Virus record (IMG/VR): IMGVR_UViG_3300025316_000025 | Coordinates: 1 to 45,751 of that record | Origin: a virus | Reading direction: 5' to 3' (one strand) | Length of the DNA: 45,751 bases | Shown here: positions 8,184-15,554 of the stretch, in pieces | Layout of the letters: each line of letters opens with the position of its first letter | Position numbering within the stretch: position 1 is the first letter of the stretch | Made by a program: the position numbers and the translations under genes | The notes under the pieces: model-generated | What the model was told of the DNA's origin: nothing | The model's input: the letters and a program-made list of their open reading frames with translations, nothing else | The model's database searches: none

Positions 8184-9433
8184 TAATTAAACAAAAGAAA
8201 GTATATATGGTGAATCCCGACTGTGATATTTTACGGTTACAGGAGATTGCCAGAGTTAATAATGCCCGTTTAGCGGCAGGAGAAGAAACTACGCTTACGC
8301 TTGGACATACAAGTGACGCTGATCCCGAATTGATTACTATTCCAGTGGGTCACGCCGAAAACTTTATGTGCATGGGTGATTCTTTATATTGTGATTTGGT
8401 AATTGATGATGAGTGGGCAAATCAAATTACCAAGTATAATAAGGTCAGTTGTGAGTTGTGGGCTGATAATGTAATCACACCAATCGCCCTTTTAGCCAAG
8501 AATAGACCAGCCTTGGAGGTTGGTTTAATTAAGTATGATATGCCTAATCGTGGCGATTTAGAGCATAAACCCTATATTACAGAAGAAGAACAAATTGAGG
8601 TAGAAAATATGTCTCCACAAGAAATCCAGCAATTATTTATAGAAACCATGAATCACAGTGAAGTATTCGGTAAATTCACTGATTTAATGGAAAATATTAT
8701 TCCAAAACTCCAAGAAACTGTTAAGCACATGGAGGATACACTTGCACCATTACTCGCAGAAGAAGTTGAAGAACATCCCGATTTGGCTGGACAACTTGAA
8801 GGTGAGGAAGAAGCTGTTGGTGAAGTTCCAGCGGAAACAGCCGAAGAAGCACCTGAAAAGGTTGAGGGAGAGGGTGACGGAAAAGACCCCGCAGAAGAAA
8901 ATGCGTTAGTAGAAGAGGAAAAAGAGCATCCTGAATTGCCTGAACAAACTGTGGAAAAAATTGTGGAAGATCACGAAAAAGAAGGCAAAGTGGAAGATAA
9001 ACCAAAAGAAGAGGTAGAAAAGAACGATGCTATGGCTTCTGCTAATGACGGTTATATTGCTGGTCTTGAGAATGAAAAGAAGAAAGTAAAGAAATATCAA
9101 ATGGATTTGATTAAAGCCACAGAAGAGAAGAATGAATTGGTTAAGAAATATCAATTAGAACTACGCAAGAACGAATTAAATGATTTGAGCAAGACTTATT
9201 TCTTTGATCCGAAAGACGAAGTGGAAATTGTAACTAATATGGACGACGAACAATGGGAAATGCACAAAAAGATAATTAAAACTAAATATCAAAAAGCACC
9301 TGTTGGACGAGTTGTTAGTGTTGCGGCTGATGTAGAAGATCGTAATGTTAAGTCGCCAGATAAAGTCCAGAGAGCTATTAAAGTAGCTTTAGACAAGGGA
9401 ATTAGCTTTAAGGAAGCACTAGACGCTGTTTAA
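8180..9433 (+). CDS. Prohead protease/scaffold fusion (Mu gpI-like)
   Basis: The 417-residue protein has two parts. Residues 1-140 contain the pattern LTLGHTSD, then IPVGHAENFMCMGDSLYCDLVIDD, KVSCELW and related strands, like the N-terminal protease-like domain of Mu gpI-type scaffolds. After about residue 144 comes a highly acidic Glu-rich stretch and then a Lys/Glu coiled coil ending in a basic, compact C-terminus, as in scaffolding proteins that bind the capsid. It would nucleate procapsid assembly and be degraded before packaging. A second product from an internal start (8609) is likely. Confidence 0.72.
   Translation: MIIKQKKVYMVNPDCDILRLQEIARVNNARLAAGEETTLTLGHTSDADPELITIPVGHAENFMCMGDSLYCDLVIDDEWANQITKYNKVSCELWADNVITPIALLAKNRPALEVGLIKYDMPNRGDLEHKPYITEEEQIEVENMSPQEIQQLFIETMNHSEVFGKFTDLMENIIPKLQETVKHMEDTLAPLLAEEVEEHPDLAGQLEGEEEAVGEVPAETAEEAPEKVEGEGDGKDPAEENALVEEEKEHPELPEQTVEKIVEDHEKEGKVEDKPKEEVEKNDAMASANDGYIAGLENEKKKVKKYQMDLIKATEEKNELVKKYQLELRKNELNDLSKTYFFDPKDEVEIVTNMDDEQWEMHKKIIKTKYQKAPVGRVVSVAADVEDRNVKSPDKVQRAIKVALDKGISFKEALDAV
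8609..9433 (+). CDS. Nested in-frame scaffold protein (internal start)
   Basis: ATG 8609 is in frame with the protease/scaffold gene (its residue 144) and has GAGG at 8597-8600, a well-spaced ribosome-binding site. The octamer CTATATTA lies 30 bases upstream (8572-8579). The start is at the boundary between the folded protease-like part and the acidic scaffold part, giving a 274-residue stand-alone scaffold. Lambda C/Nu3 and related protease-scaffold genes are known to use this arrangement. Usage here is inferred. Confidence 0.5.
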   Translation: MSPQEIQQLFIETMNHSEVFGKFTDLMENIIPKLQETVKHMEDTLAPLLAEEVEEHPDLAGQLEGEEEAVGEVPAETAEEAPEKVEGEGDGKDPAEENALVEEEKEHPELPEQTVEKIVEDHEKEGKVEDKPKEEVEKNDAMASANDGYIAGLENEKKKVKKYQMDLIKATEEKNELVKKYQLELRKNELNDLSKTYFFDPKDEVEIVTNMDDEQWEMHKKIIKTKYQKAPVGRVVSVAADVEDRNVKSPDKVQRAIKVALDKGISFKEALDAV

Positions 9434-9471
9434 GTTACGCCACGGGGATTACCCGAAAGGCTTTAGTGAAT

Positions 9472-9507
9472 AACCACGGAATTAAAACCTCCGTGGTTAT
9501 TTTTTTC
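9472..9507 (+). terminator. Rho-independent terminator after scaffold gene
   Basis: A perfect 9-bp stem AACCACGGA (9472-9480) pairs with TCCGTGGTT (9490-9498) around a 9-base loop, followed by a run of T at 9500-9507. It ends the head-assembly transcript just before a new CTATATTA element, so capsid genes can be made from a separate and stronger transcript. Confidence 0.9.
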
Positions 9508-9524
9508 ACTTTTTCAACAAACAG

Positions 9525-9532
9525 CTATATTA
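9525..9532 (+). promoter_or_regulatory. CTATATTA element before capsid operon
   Basis: CTATATTA sits between the terminator at 9472-9507 and the decoration/capsid genes, 52 bases before the first ATG. Placement directly after a terminator and before the most highly expressed virion genes makes this the most convincing promoter copy of the octamer. Confidence 0.6.
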
Positions 9533-9584
9533 CATTAGAGAGAAAGATTATTTTCTTTAATTCATTTTTTAAGAGGAAAAAACT

Positions 9585-10031
9585 ATGCCGTACTTTAATG
9601 GGCCATCTTTGAGTGCCTTTATCGGTTCGGGTACAGTTGCACCTTGCCGCTTCGTGATGTATTCAACTGCGGTTGCTTCGTCTGCTGCGAATCCTGGTCA
9701 TGGAAATTATGCCGACTTTTTAGTACAGGCATGTGCTTCTGGTGGGACTCCTTGCGGCATTAGCGAACAGGGACAGCAACTTCCGCCAACCGATGAAAAT
9801 TATGGAACCACAACTTGGGCTAATGGACAGTTAATTGGAATCTATGGCGTTGGTCGTACCACGCTCCTAGAACTTGGCTCAACTGTGACCGCTGGAACAG
9901 CTTTGTCTGCCGCTTCTGATAATAGTGGCAAGGGCGTTCCGTGCTTGGGTTCTGCTTATCCTATTGGAGCTATTGCGAAACAGGGCGGTGTTTCGGGTGA
10001 TTTAGTCCAAGTAGTAGTGGAGATCAACTAA
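9585..10031 (+). CDS. Capsid decoration/head-fibre-like protein (DUF2190-like)
   Basis: The 148-residue, Gly/Ala/Thr-rich beta protein lies immediately before the major capsid gene. It has the layout of small capsid-binding proteins: an early segment VAPCRFVMYS, a central GIYGVGRTTLLELG, then TVTAGTAL and a late PIGAIAKQGG before a short hydrophobic end. Such proteins bind HK97-fold shells from outside. RBS AAGAGGAAA precedes ATG 9585. The protein at 44628 shares the general plan (short beta strands, an ITVGKFL-like and a final V-x-V element) and may be a relative. Function is inferred from position and composition. Confidence 0.65.
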   Translation: MPYFNGPSLSAFIGSGTVAPCRFVMYSTAVASSAANPGHGNYADFLVQACASGGTPCGISEQGQQLPPTDENYGTTTWANGQLIGIYGVGRTTLLELGSTVTAGTALSAASDNSGKGVPCLGSAYPIGAIAKQGGVSGDLVQVVVEIN

Positions 10032-10032
10032 T

Positions 10033-11097
10033 ATGAGTCAAAATTTTACTTTATCTGCTGCTAATAATGTTTACATTCCCACCTTTAATGCGGAAGCATC
10101 GGGTGCGTTGATTGTAAGCTACGCCCGTGATCCCAAGAGATTTGCGGTTAATCGTTATTCACAAGTTACTAAAGTTGATAAACAACAAGGTAAATATATT
10201 CGTCTAAATCCTTATGACCAATCCAGATTGCTCACCACGAATGGTGCAGATGTGGTTTGGGCAGACGGTGCTGATCGTCCTATCAACAGCGATGTTGGTT
10301 TTGAATATCCCGCTTATAGCACAAATCGCTATACAATGGGCTTCTATGTTGGCGATTTGGCTGCAACTCAGGCTGCTTGGGATGTTGTTGCTGCGAAGGC
10401 TGCTGTTGTAGCTTCTCGTATGATGGCTCTCCAAACTGCCATTGCTTTACAATCTGCTGTTGATGGTTTGAAGGCTAATGTCAATGGTACAACCACTGAC
10501 TCGGCTACTGGCATTAGTGGTGGAAAATGGGATGTTGGCTTTACGGCTACTGGTGCTGCTAATACGGTGACTTATCTCCGTAAAGGCGTTCAGACTGTTC
10601 TAAGCCGCATTACCGTTGCAAGCAATGCTGTTGTAGATGCAAGCGATATTACGATTGTTATGAATCCTAATACTGCTAAAGCTATTGCTAATTCTCAGGA
10701 ATTGGTATGGCAATCTGCTCAGTCTCCGTATGCCTTGGACACTCTCAAATTGGATAAGAACTTCCAAACTTGGGGTCTTCCTTCCATGTTGTTCGGTGTT
10801 GGCGAAGTTATTGTTGAGCCAACCGTTAAGACAACGACTAATCCAAATGCAACTGGAAGTGGAACTGCTTCTTATGTTTTGGGTGATGGAAACATCTTGT
10901 TCTTGGCTCGTCCAGGGGCTTTGGAAGGTCAGATGGGTTCTTTCAGCACTCTTCACGGATATTTCAAAGAGGAAATGTCGGTTGAGACTTGGAATGATCC
11001 AGTCAATCGTAGAGAAATTGGTAGTGTAACCAGTGACTTTACCTATGTGGTTGCGGCTCCGCAAACGGGTTACTTAGTAACTGAAGCTACTGGCTGA
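10033..11097 (+). CDS. Major capsid protein, HK97 fold
   Basis: The 354-residue protein follows the decoration gene after only one base, behind its own terminator/promoter pair, and is followed by a second terminator, the usual setting of a major capsid gene. The sequence lacks low-complexity segments, and it has an early extended arm, a long helix rich in Ala (about residues 110-150, the HK97 spine-helix position) and beta-rich A and P domain-like stretches ending in AAPQTGYLV. Residues are well conserved-looking, but no specific capsid subfamily is claimed. Confidence 0.85.
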   Translation: MSQNFTLSAANNVYIPTFNAEASGALIVSYARDPKRFAVNRYSQVTKVDKQQGKYIRLNPYDQSRLLTTNGADVVWADGADRPINSDVGFEYPAYSTNRYTMGFYVGDLAATQAAWDVVAAKAAVVASRMMALQTAIALQSAVDGLKANVNGTTTDSATGISGGKWDVGFTATGAANTVTYLRKGVQTVLSRITVASNAVVDASDITIVMNPNTAKAIANSQELVWQSAQSPYALDTLKLDKNFQTWGLPSMLFGVGEVIVEPTVKTTTNPNATGSGTASYVLGDGNILFLARPGALEGQMGSFSTLHGYFKEEMSVETWNDPVNRREIGSVTSDFTYVVAAPQTGYLVTEATG

Positions 11098-11125
11098 TCT
11101 GCATAACAATTAGTTAAAAATATAA

Positions 11126-11165
11126 ATAGCCCGCCTTTCCGAATGGGTAGGCGGGCTATATTTTT
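11126..11165 (+). terminator. Terminator after major capsid gene
   Basis: An 11-bp stem, ATAGCCCGCCT (11126-11136) with AGGCGGGCTAT (11149-11159) and a 12-base loop, is followed by ATTTTT. It falls between the major capsid gene and the connector gene, whose ribosome-binding site AGGGG follows directly. It probably lowers expression of downstream tail genes relative to capsid. Confidence 0.88.
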
Positions 11166-11176
11166 AGGGGAAATGA

Positions 11177-11677
11177 ATGGCTACACTACTTACAAATGCT
11201 GATCTATTAGAAAGATTTGACTATCGGTTAATTGACCAACAGTTAAGCGATAATAATACGGTTATTGGTAGTACAGCATTACAGAGTAGCACACAATTAT
11301 CGGACATAATTACAGATGCGGAAGGTTTGGTTTTATCAGCACTTTATACTGCTTATAAATATACATCCGACGATCTGACGAAACTAGACACCGATTCTCT
11401 TTTTGTATTAAAGCGAATCATAGCCGATATAGCCTTTATATATATTTGTGGTCGTAGAGGATATGACTACAAGAACAAAATGCCGCTTGTAGAGGATTCG
11501 TATAATCAACTACAAAAATTAAGAAATGGAGAAAGAGTATTAAACTTTCCCGATAATGAGGCGGCTGGCAATACTTTCAGTCAAAATGTTAGTTTTGCAA
11601 CTCAGGTTCAGGCGGGATTAGTCACTACAGTAACAAGATATTTTCCCGAACCAATGTTCACACAAAATAGATTTTAA
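11177..11677 (+). CDS. Head-tail connector protein (gp6/DUF1320-like)
   Basis: The 166-residue mostly helical protein begins MATLLTNADLLERFDYRLIDQQL and has long helices around ITDAEGLVLSALYTAYKY and LKRIIADIAFIYICGRRG. This matches the helical-bundle adaptor proteins that form the ring below the portal in many siphophages and Mu-like phages. Position after the capsid gene and before tail-tube-like genes agrees. The RBS is AGGGGAAATGA before ATG 11177. Confidence 0.65.
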   Translation: MATLLTNADLLERFDYRLIDQQLSDNNTVIGSTALQSSTQLSDIITDAEGLVLSALYTAYKYTSDDLTKLDTDSLFVLKRIIADIAFIYICGRRGYDYKNKMPLVEDSYNQLQKLRNGERVLNFPDNEAAGNTFSQNVSFATQVQAGLVTTVTRYFPEPMFTQNRF

Positions 11678-11689
11678 GAGGAAATAAAT

Positions 11690-12238
11690 ATGGCATTAGA
11701 ATTTCATGTAAATGGTCTAGCCAGTCTTTGGGTCAGTATGCTTGGTTCAGTTGCTAATCTAGGCTACTCTCAGGATGGAGTCACCATTGAACTACATTAT
11801 GAAACTGATGATATTCATACAGATAAATGGGGTTCTAAGATTCCAGAAGATGTAATGAATCTCGGTCAGTGGGCAACAATTAAAGCAAACCTTATTAAAT
11901 ATGATAAGGCTACTATGGAGTGGTTGGAAGGTCGTTTAGCAGAAGCTACTACGGTTGGTTCTGCTCCTAATATTCTTTCTAATCAAGGTGGATGTACCAA
12001 TGCGATTGGACGCTTAATGGGACAATGCACCGATATGGGCAAACTTTGGATTCAACGCTGTAATCCAGCTTGTGAAGTTGGAATTGAAGGCGGTTGGAAG
12101 TTTAATGCGGCTTATTTGGCTGATGTGGATTCGTTCAAAGTCGGCACCAGAGTCACTATCCATGATTTGACTTTTAGAGCCTTACCAGATGCCAGTGGTA
12201 TTCTTTATACTACGATTGGCACAGCAACTCCGAGCTAA
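11690..12238 (+). CDS. Tail-tube-like protein, copy 1
   Basis: The 182-residue protein is about 60% identical by eye to the next gene product. Shared blocks include MALEFHVNGLA, GYSQDGVTIELHYETDDI, GQWATIKANLIKYD, RCNPACE and GTRVTIHDLTFR. The gene lies between the connector and the tail chaperone, where the major tail tube protein is expected, and its beta-rich composition fits a tube or tube-terminator fold. Whether this or copy 2 forms the main tube is not clear. Confidence 0.65.
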   Translation: MALEFHVNGLASLWVSMLGSVANLGYSQDGVTIELHYETDDIHTDKWGSKIPEDVMNLGQWATIKANLIKYDKATMEWLEGRLAEATTVGSAPNILSNQGGCTNAIGRLMGQCTDMGKLWIQRCNPACEVGIEGGWKFNAAYLADVDSFKVGTRVTIHDLTFRALPDASGILYTTIGTATPS

Positions 12239-12247
12239 GGAATTATT

Positions 12248-12802
12248 ATGGCACTAGAATTTCATGTAAATGGTTTAGCAAGAATATATATCAATGTAAC
12301 TGGATCGCCTACAGAATTGGGCTATTCCCAGGATGGTGTAACTATTGAGTTGCACTATGAAACAGAAGATATTATGACTGATAAGAGTGGTGCTAAGATT
12401 CCAGAAGATATTCAGAATATGGGTCAGTGGGCTACAGTTAAATGTAACCTAATTAAATATGACACAAGTTTAATTGAATATTTGCAAAATAGATTGAATG
12501 AAGTAGATGTGGCGGGTAAATTGCCCAATGTAAGAAGTAATATTACTACAGGTTGTCCTAACGCTATTGCGGAATTGATGGGACAATGTAATGATTTTAG
12601 CGATCTTTGGATTAGGCGTTGTAATCCAGCTTGTGAAGGCAGTATTGAGGGTGGGTGGCATTTTTATAATACCTATCTTGCCGATATTGATACTTTTAAG
12701 GTTGGAACACGGGTTACGATCCATGATTTAACTTTCCGTTGTCTCCCAGGATCAAGCGGTATTTTATATACCACCATTGGAACAGCCGCACCATCTGTTT
12801 AA
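12248..12802 (+). CDS. Tail-tube-like protein, copy 2 (tandem paralogue)
   Basis: The 184-residue paralogue of the previous gene lies 9 bases after it. The identical opening MALEFHVNGLA, the GYSQDGVTIELHYET block and the closing FR-LP-(D/G)(A/S)SGILYTTIGTA show a tandem duplication. Divergence is greatest in the middle (residues about 75-110). A strong terminator follows. One copy may form the tube and the other a tip, end-cap or decorated ring; the sequence does not decide. Confidence 0.65.
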   Translation: MALEFHVNGLARIYINVTGSPTELGYSQDGVTIELHYETEDIMTDKSGAKIPEDIQNMGQWATVKCNLIKYDTSLIEYLQNRLNEVDVAGKLPNVRSNITTGCPNAIAELMGQCNDFSDLWIRRCNPACEGSIEGGWHFYNTYLADIDTFKVGTRVTIHDLTFRCLPGSSGILYTTIGTAAPSV

Positions 12803-12825
12803 TATTTATCAAATTTCTTTCTCCG

Positions 12826-12858
12826 AGCCTATTAGTTCGTCACTAGTAGGCTTTTTTT
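12826..12858 (+). terminator. Terminator after tail-tube-like genes
   Basis: The 10-bp stem AGCCTATTAG (12826-12835) pairs with CTAGTAGGCT (12843-12852, one G-T pair) around a 7-base loop and is followed by seven T. It closes the connector/tube transcript directly before another CTATATTA element. Confidence 0.9.
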
Positions 12859-12871
12859 ATTGGCATTGTAC

Positions 12872-12879
12872 CTATATTA
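12872..12879 (+). promoter_or_regulatory. CTATATTA element before tail chaperone
   Basis: The octamer sits 14 bases after the T-run of the preceding terminator and 35 bases before ATG 12915. This is the second case of a terminator followed directly by CTATATTA, which argues for promoter function. Confidence 0.58.
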
Positions 12880-12914
12880 GTATGAGGCAATAATGCTGTT
12901 AAAGGAAAATTATT

Positions 12915-13349
12915 ATGTTTAGTGAGAAAGAAACCCAAATTTACCGTTATTGGAATGGTTGCACAAAAGACGGAAAGCAAGTTTTCCAGTTTGTTGATCC
13001 TGTGGAAGTCCAAATCAACTTGGAAGAACACGATCCTAATTATCAGTCTAATTTTAAGACTTTGTTTGATTTAGTTCAAATTAGTAAGGATGCAGATGCG
13101 GCTAAAGAAATTGTGGATTTGGGAAGAATTATGTTCAAATTACCTGAACCTTTTGACGATGGCGAGAGAGTCCAGGGACATACGACTTTGGGTGTTATGC
13201 GGGTGGTATTAGATTATATTAACTGGATGAGCGACTTAAAAAAAAATATAGACGATACGCCGACTTTGTTGCCACTTACGGGTTCGGAGGAAGAGAAGTT
13301 GGATATGAATGTTTCTGTGGACTCTGGCTCAACATCCCAAGAGAAATAA
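12915..13349 (+). CDS. Tail assembly chaperone, short (G-like) form
   Basis: The 144-residue acidic protein is encoded just before the tape measure gene, the conserved site of tail assembly chaperones. It is largely helical (TLFDLVQISKDADAAKEIVD, VMRVVLDYINWMSDLKKNIDD). Near the 3' end the mRNA has nine A residues (13238-13246), a slippery run that allows a -1 shift into an overlapping open frame. RBS AAAGGAAAATT precedes ATG 12915. Chaperones of this type bind the tape measure protein and promote tube polymerisation. Confidence 0.75.
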   Translation: MFSEKETQIYRYWNGCTKDGKQVFQFVDPVEVQINLEEHDPNYQSNFKTLFDLVQISKDADAAKEIVDLGRIMFKLPEPFDDGERVQGHTTLGVMRVVLDYINWMSDLKKNIDDTPTLLPLTGSEEEKLDMNVSVDSGSTSQEK

Positions 13350-13504
13350 CCAGACAGGAAATACCTGTGTATGGTGCTATTGGGTTGGCGTTGTGCAAAG
13401 ATGCAGATGTTGAGAACTTAAATATGGCTTATTCTAATACACCAGAGAGTTATTATAAGCGGCAAACAGAAGCATTGAATAATCTTGGAGAGTTAAAAAA
13501 ATGA
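12915..13504 (+). CDS. Tail assembly chaperone, frameshifted (GT-like) form
   Basis: After a -1 slip at A-AAA-AAA (13238-13244), ribosomes enter a frame open from 13223 to the TGA at 13502-13504. The fused product has about 196 residues. The extension reads plausibly as protein (WLNIPREITRQEIPVYGAIG, then a helix ending NNLGELKK) and fills the otherwise noncoding 151 bases before the tape measure gene, whose ATG overlaps its stop. This matches the G/GT frameshift logic conserved in long-tailed phages. It is inferred from the sequence; no measurement is available. Confidence 0.72.
13238..13246 (+). promoter_or_regulatory. Slippery A-run for -1 frameshift
   Basis: Nine consecutive A residues follow TT. 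In the zero frame they read TTA AAA AAA AAT, so A-AAA-AAA is a classical X-XXY-YYZ heptamer. The -1 frame stays open for 87 further codons after the site. Confidence 0.72.
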
Positions 13505-15378
13505 GCGTTTTTGATGATATGGTGGCTATTCTTAGCCAAATAAACGAGAAGTTGGGCGACAATGCTGGCAATAAAGCTGGTGCCGTATTGAATCCGCAAG
13601 CACAACCAAAACCAAAAGAAGATAGTTTTAAGGATAATAAAAACTACAATGAATTGGTTCGTGGGTTCAAAGATGCTCTAAACTCCGTTCCTATATTTTC
13701 CAAAATTGCCGCTGCCCTTACAGGTTTATCTCCTGTGCTTCGTGACATTGTTGGTGGTGGAGTTCTATTAAAAGCATCTAAATATTTAGAAGCTAAAGTT
13801 GATAAATTAGATATATTAGATAAAGCATTCAAATCTGTAACGGGTAAAGGGGTTAAAGATGCGAATGTTCCTTATGCGTCAGACCCCGATTTCTTGAGTG
13901 AGGTAAGTGATAAGCAAAAAAGTCTAATGGCTATTTTGGCTATGTATCACGATTCTGGAATGGCTGTAGAGGACGCTTATAAAAATGGCGGGCCAAAAAA
14001 TCCTCTAAATGAAATTATGCTCAAATTCCATGATTTGCTACAACAAGCGGAACATCCTGGGGTTTATAAAGCTAAACAAGTCACAGGTTTTGCTGAATGG
14101 GAAAAGTTATTTGATAATGTAAAAGAAGGATTAAAAAATCTCGCATTCCCAATGAAATACGCTGGTAAAGGTATTTTTAATTTTTACAAAGGAGTTATTG
14201 GTTCTACGATTGGCGGCAGCGGCAAACCAATGGGCGAGGTATTTAGAAGTTTATTTGGCGATCTTGGTTTTGCATTCAAAAATACCAATCTTACAGGAGG
14301 AATGGGGCCAGTAAGTTTGATGGGACTATTAAAACTTCCTACTCTTTTAATTTCCATTGGTGCTGGACTTATTAAATTAGGCAAATCTATTGCAGACGCT
14401 CAAAGGAGTATATCTGGATATAGCGGTTCAATGGCGGTTGCTTTTGCCATGTCTGATGTTCGTGGTATGTTTAGAGATATGCACCAAGCCAATGCCACCG
14501 CCGAAGCAACGGCTAAATTTTTAGATGCTTGGAATGATATGGCAGATAAATTTCAACCTATAAAAGAACAGTTAATAAATGGCTTCTTAGAATTAGCTAC
14601 AGCTTTAACTAAATTAGTTACAGGCATAATGGAAATATATAATTCTCTGCCAGAGTGGGCTAAGAGAACAGTTATTGGCATTTTGACATTAGGTGGATCG
14701 GAACTTAAAAAATTCAAAGAAGAAATTGCTAAAGAGCAAGCTGTTGCAGAAGGTAAAGGTTTAGATCATTCCAACCGAGTAAAACAAGCTGAAGAAGGGT
14801 TGCGTCATGGTGATAAAGAAACTTATGAAGCTGGAATGAAAAAACTTCTTGACCATAAAGCCGAACTTCAAGCCCAAATGGATGCAATAACTGGTGAAGA
14901 AAAAGAAAATATTTGGGGAGAAAAAGTTAATGTTTATCAAAAACTAAAAGCTAGATCGGAAGATAAATCATTTTTTGGTGGATTTAATGGCCCTGATGAA
15001 ATGGACAGATGGAGCGTAATTAAACAAAATTTAGATAGATTAAATGCCGACATGATGCAAACTGATACTGGCATTCAAGCTATGAAGAATTTGGAAAGTC
15101 AATTAAAAGAAAATCCAAGTTTAATAGAAAAAGATAAACTTACACCAGAGAAGAAACAAGAATTAGAGAAAAATAATCAATTTTCTAATGCTATGGCGGC
15201 TGTTAAAAAAGCGGCAGATGAAGCCTGGACATTCTATAATAAAGGTGGCGAAGGTGCTGGTGACTTTATGTTGTCAGCCGCTACTTGGAACTATGATCCA
15301 GACCACCCAAGAGCAAGTGAAGCCAATCAAGGGTTGTGGGATGCTGGTGTTGCTCGTATGAGACATGGAGCTAAATAA
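13501..15378 (+). CDS. Tape measure protein
   Basis: The 625-residue protein directly follows the chaperone pair (ATGA overlap). It is helix-rich with heptad-like stretches in the last 230 residues (KEEIAKEQAVAEGKG, LLDHKAELQAQMDAI) and has central hydrophobic Gly/Leu-rich segments at about residues 255-310 (SLMGLLKLPTLLISIGAGLI). The latter are typical of the membrane-interacting part of tape measures. At this length the tail would be fairly short for a siphovirus. It sets tail length and passes through the tube during DNA ejection. Confidence 0.78.
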   Translation: MSVFDDMVAILSQINEKLGDNAGNKAGAVLNPQAQPKPKEDSFKDNKNYNELVRGFKDALNSVPIFSKIAAALTGLSPVLRDIVGGGVLLKASKYLEAKVDKLDILDKAFKSVTGKGVKDANVPYASDPDFLSEVSDKQKSLMAILAMYHDSGMAVEDAYKNGGPKNPLNEIMLKFHDLLQQAEHPGVYKAKQVTGFAEWEKLFDNVKEGLKNLAFPMKYAGKGIFNFYKGVIGSTIGGSGKPMGEVFRSLFGDLGFAFKNTNLTGGMGPVSLMGLLKLPTLLISIGAGLIKLGKSIADAQRSISGYSGSMAVAFAMSDVRGMFRDMHQANATAEATAKFLDAWNDMADKFQPIKEQLINGFLELATALTKLVTGIMEIYNSLPEWAKRTVIGILTLGGSELKKFKEEIAKEQAVAEGKGLDHSNRVKQAEEGLRHGDKETYEAGMKKLLDHKAELQAQMDAITGEEKENIWGEKVNVYQKLKARSEDKSFFGGFNGPDEMDRWSVIKQNLDRLNADMMQTDTGIQAMKNLESQLKENPSLIEKDKLTPEKKQELEKNNQFSNAMAAVKKAADEAWTFYNKGGEGAGDFMLSAATWNYDPDHPRASEANQGLWDAGVARMRHGAK

Positions 15379-15554
15379 TGGAAAACAAACCAACAGATCA
15401 AAAGTTTCTAAAAGAGTTGGAAAAATCAGCGGATAATATTCGTGAATATTTTCAGAAATTTGGAGCAATCGGGGCGGCTGATTTTATTAAACAGGCAGCG
15501 GCTTGGAATTTTGATTCTCCACAAAGACCATCACAGAGGAATATAATTAAATGA
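15378..15554 (+). CDS. Small protein after tape measure, similar to its C-terminus
   Basis: The 58-residue ORF starts at ATG 15378 sharing one base with the tape measure stop (TAATG) and ends at TGA overlapping the next ATG. Its end (FIKQAAAWNFDSPQRPSQ) echoes the tape measure C-terminus (FMLSAATWNYDPDHPRAS), so it looks like a duplicated tape-measure tail module. It could compete for, or add to, the tail-tip contact made by the tape measure C-terminus. That role is inferred. Confidence 0.65.
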   Translation: MENKPTDQKFLKELEKSADNIREYFQKFGAIGAADFIKQAAAWNFDSPQRPSQRNIIK

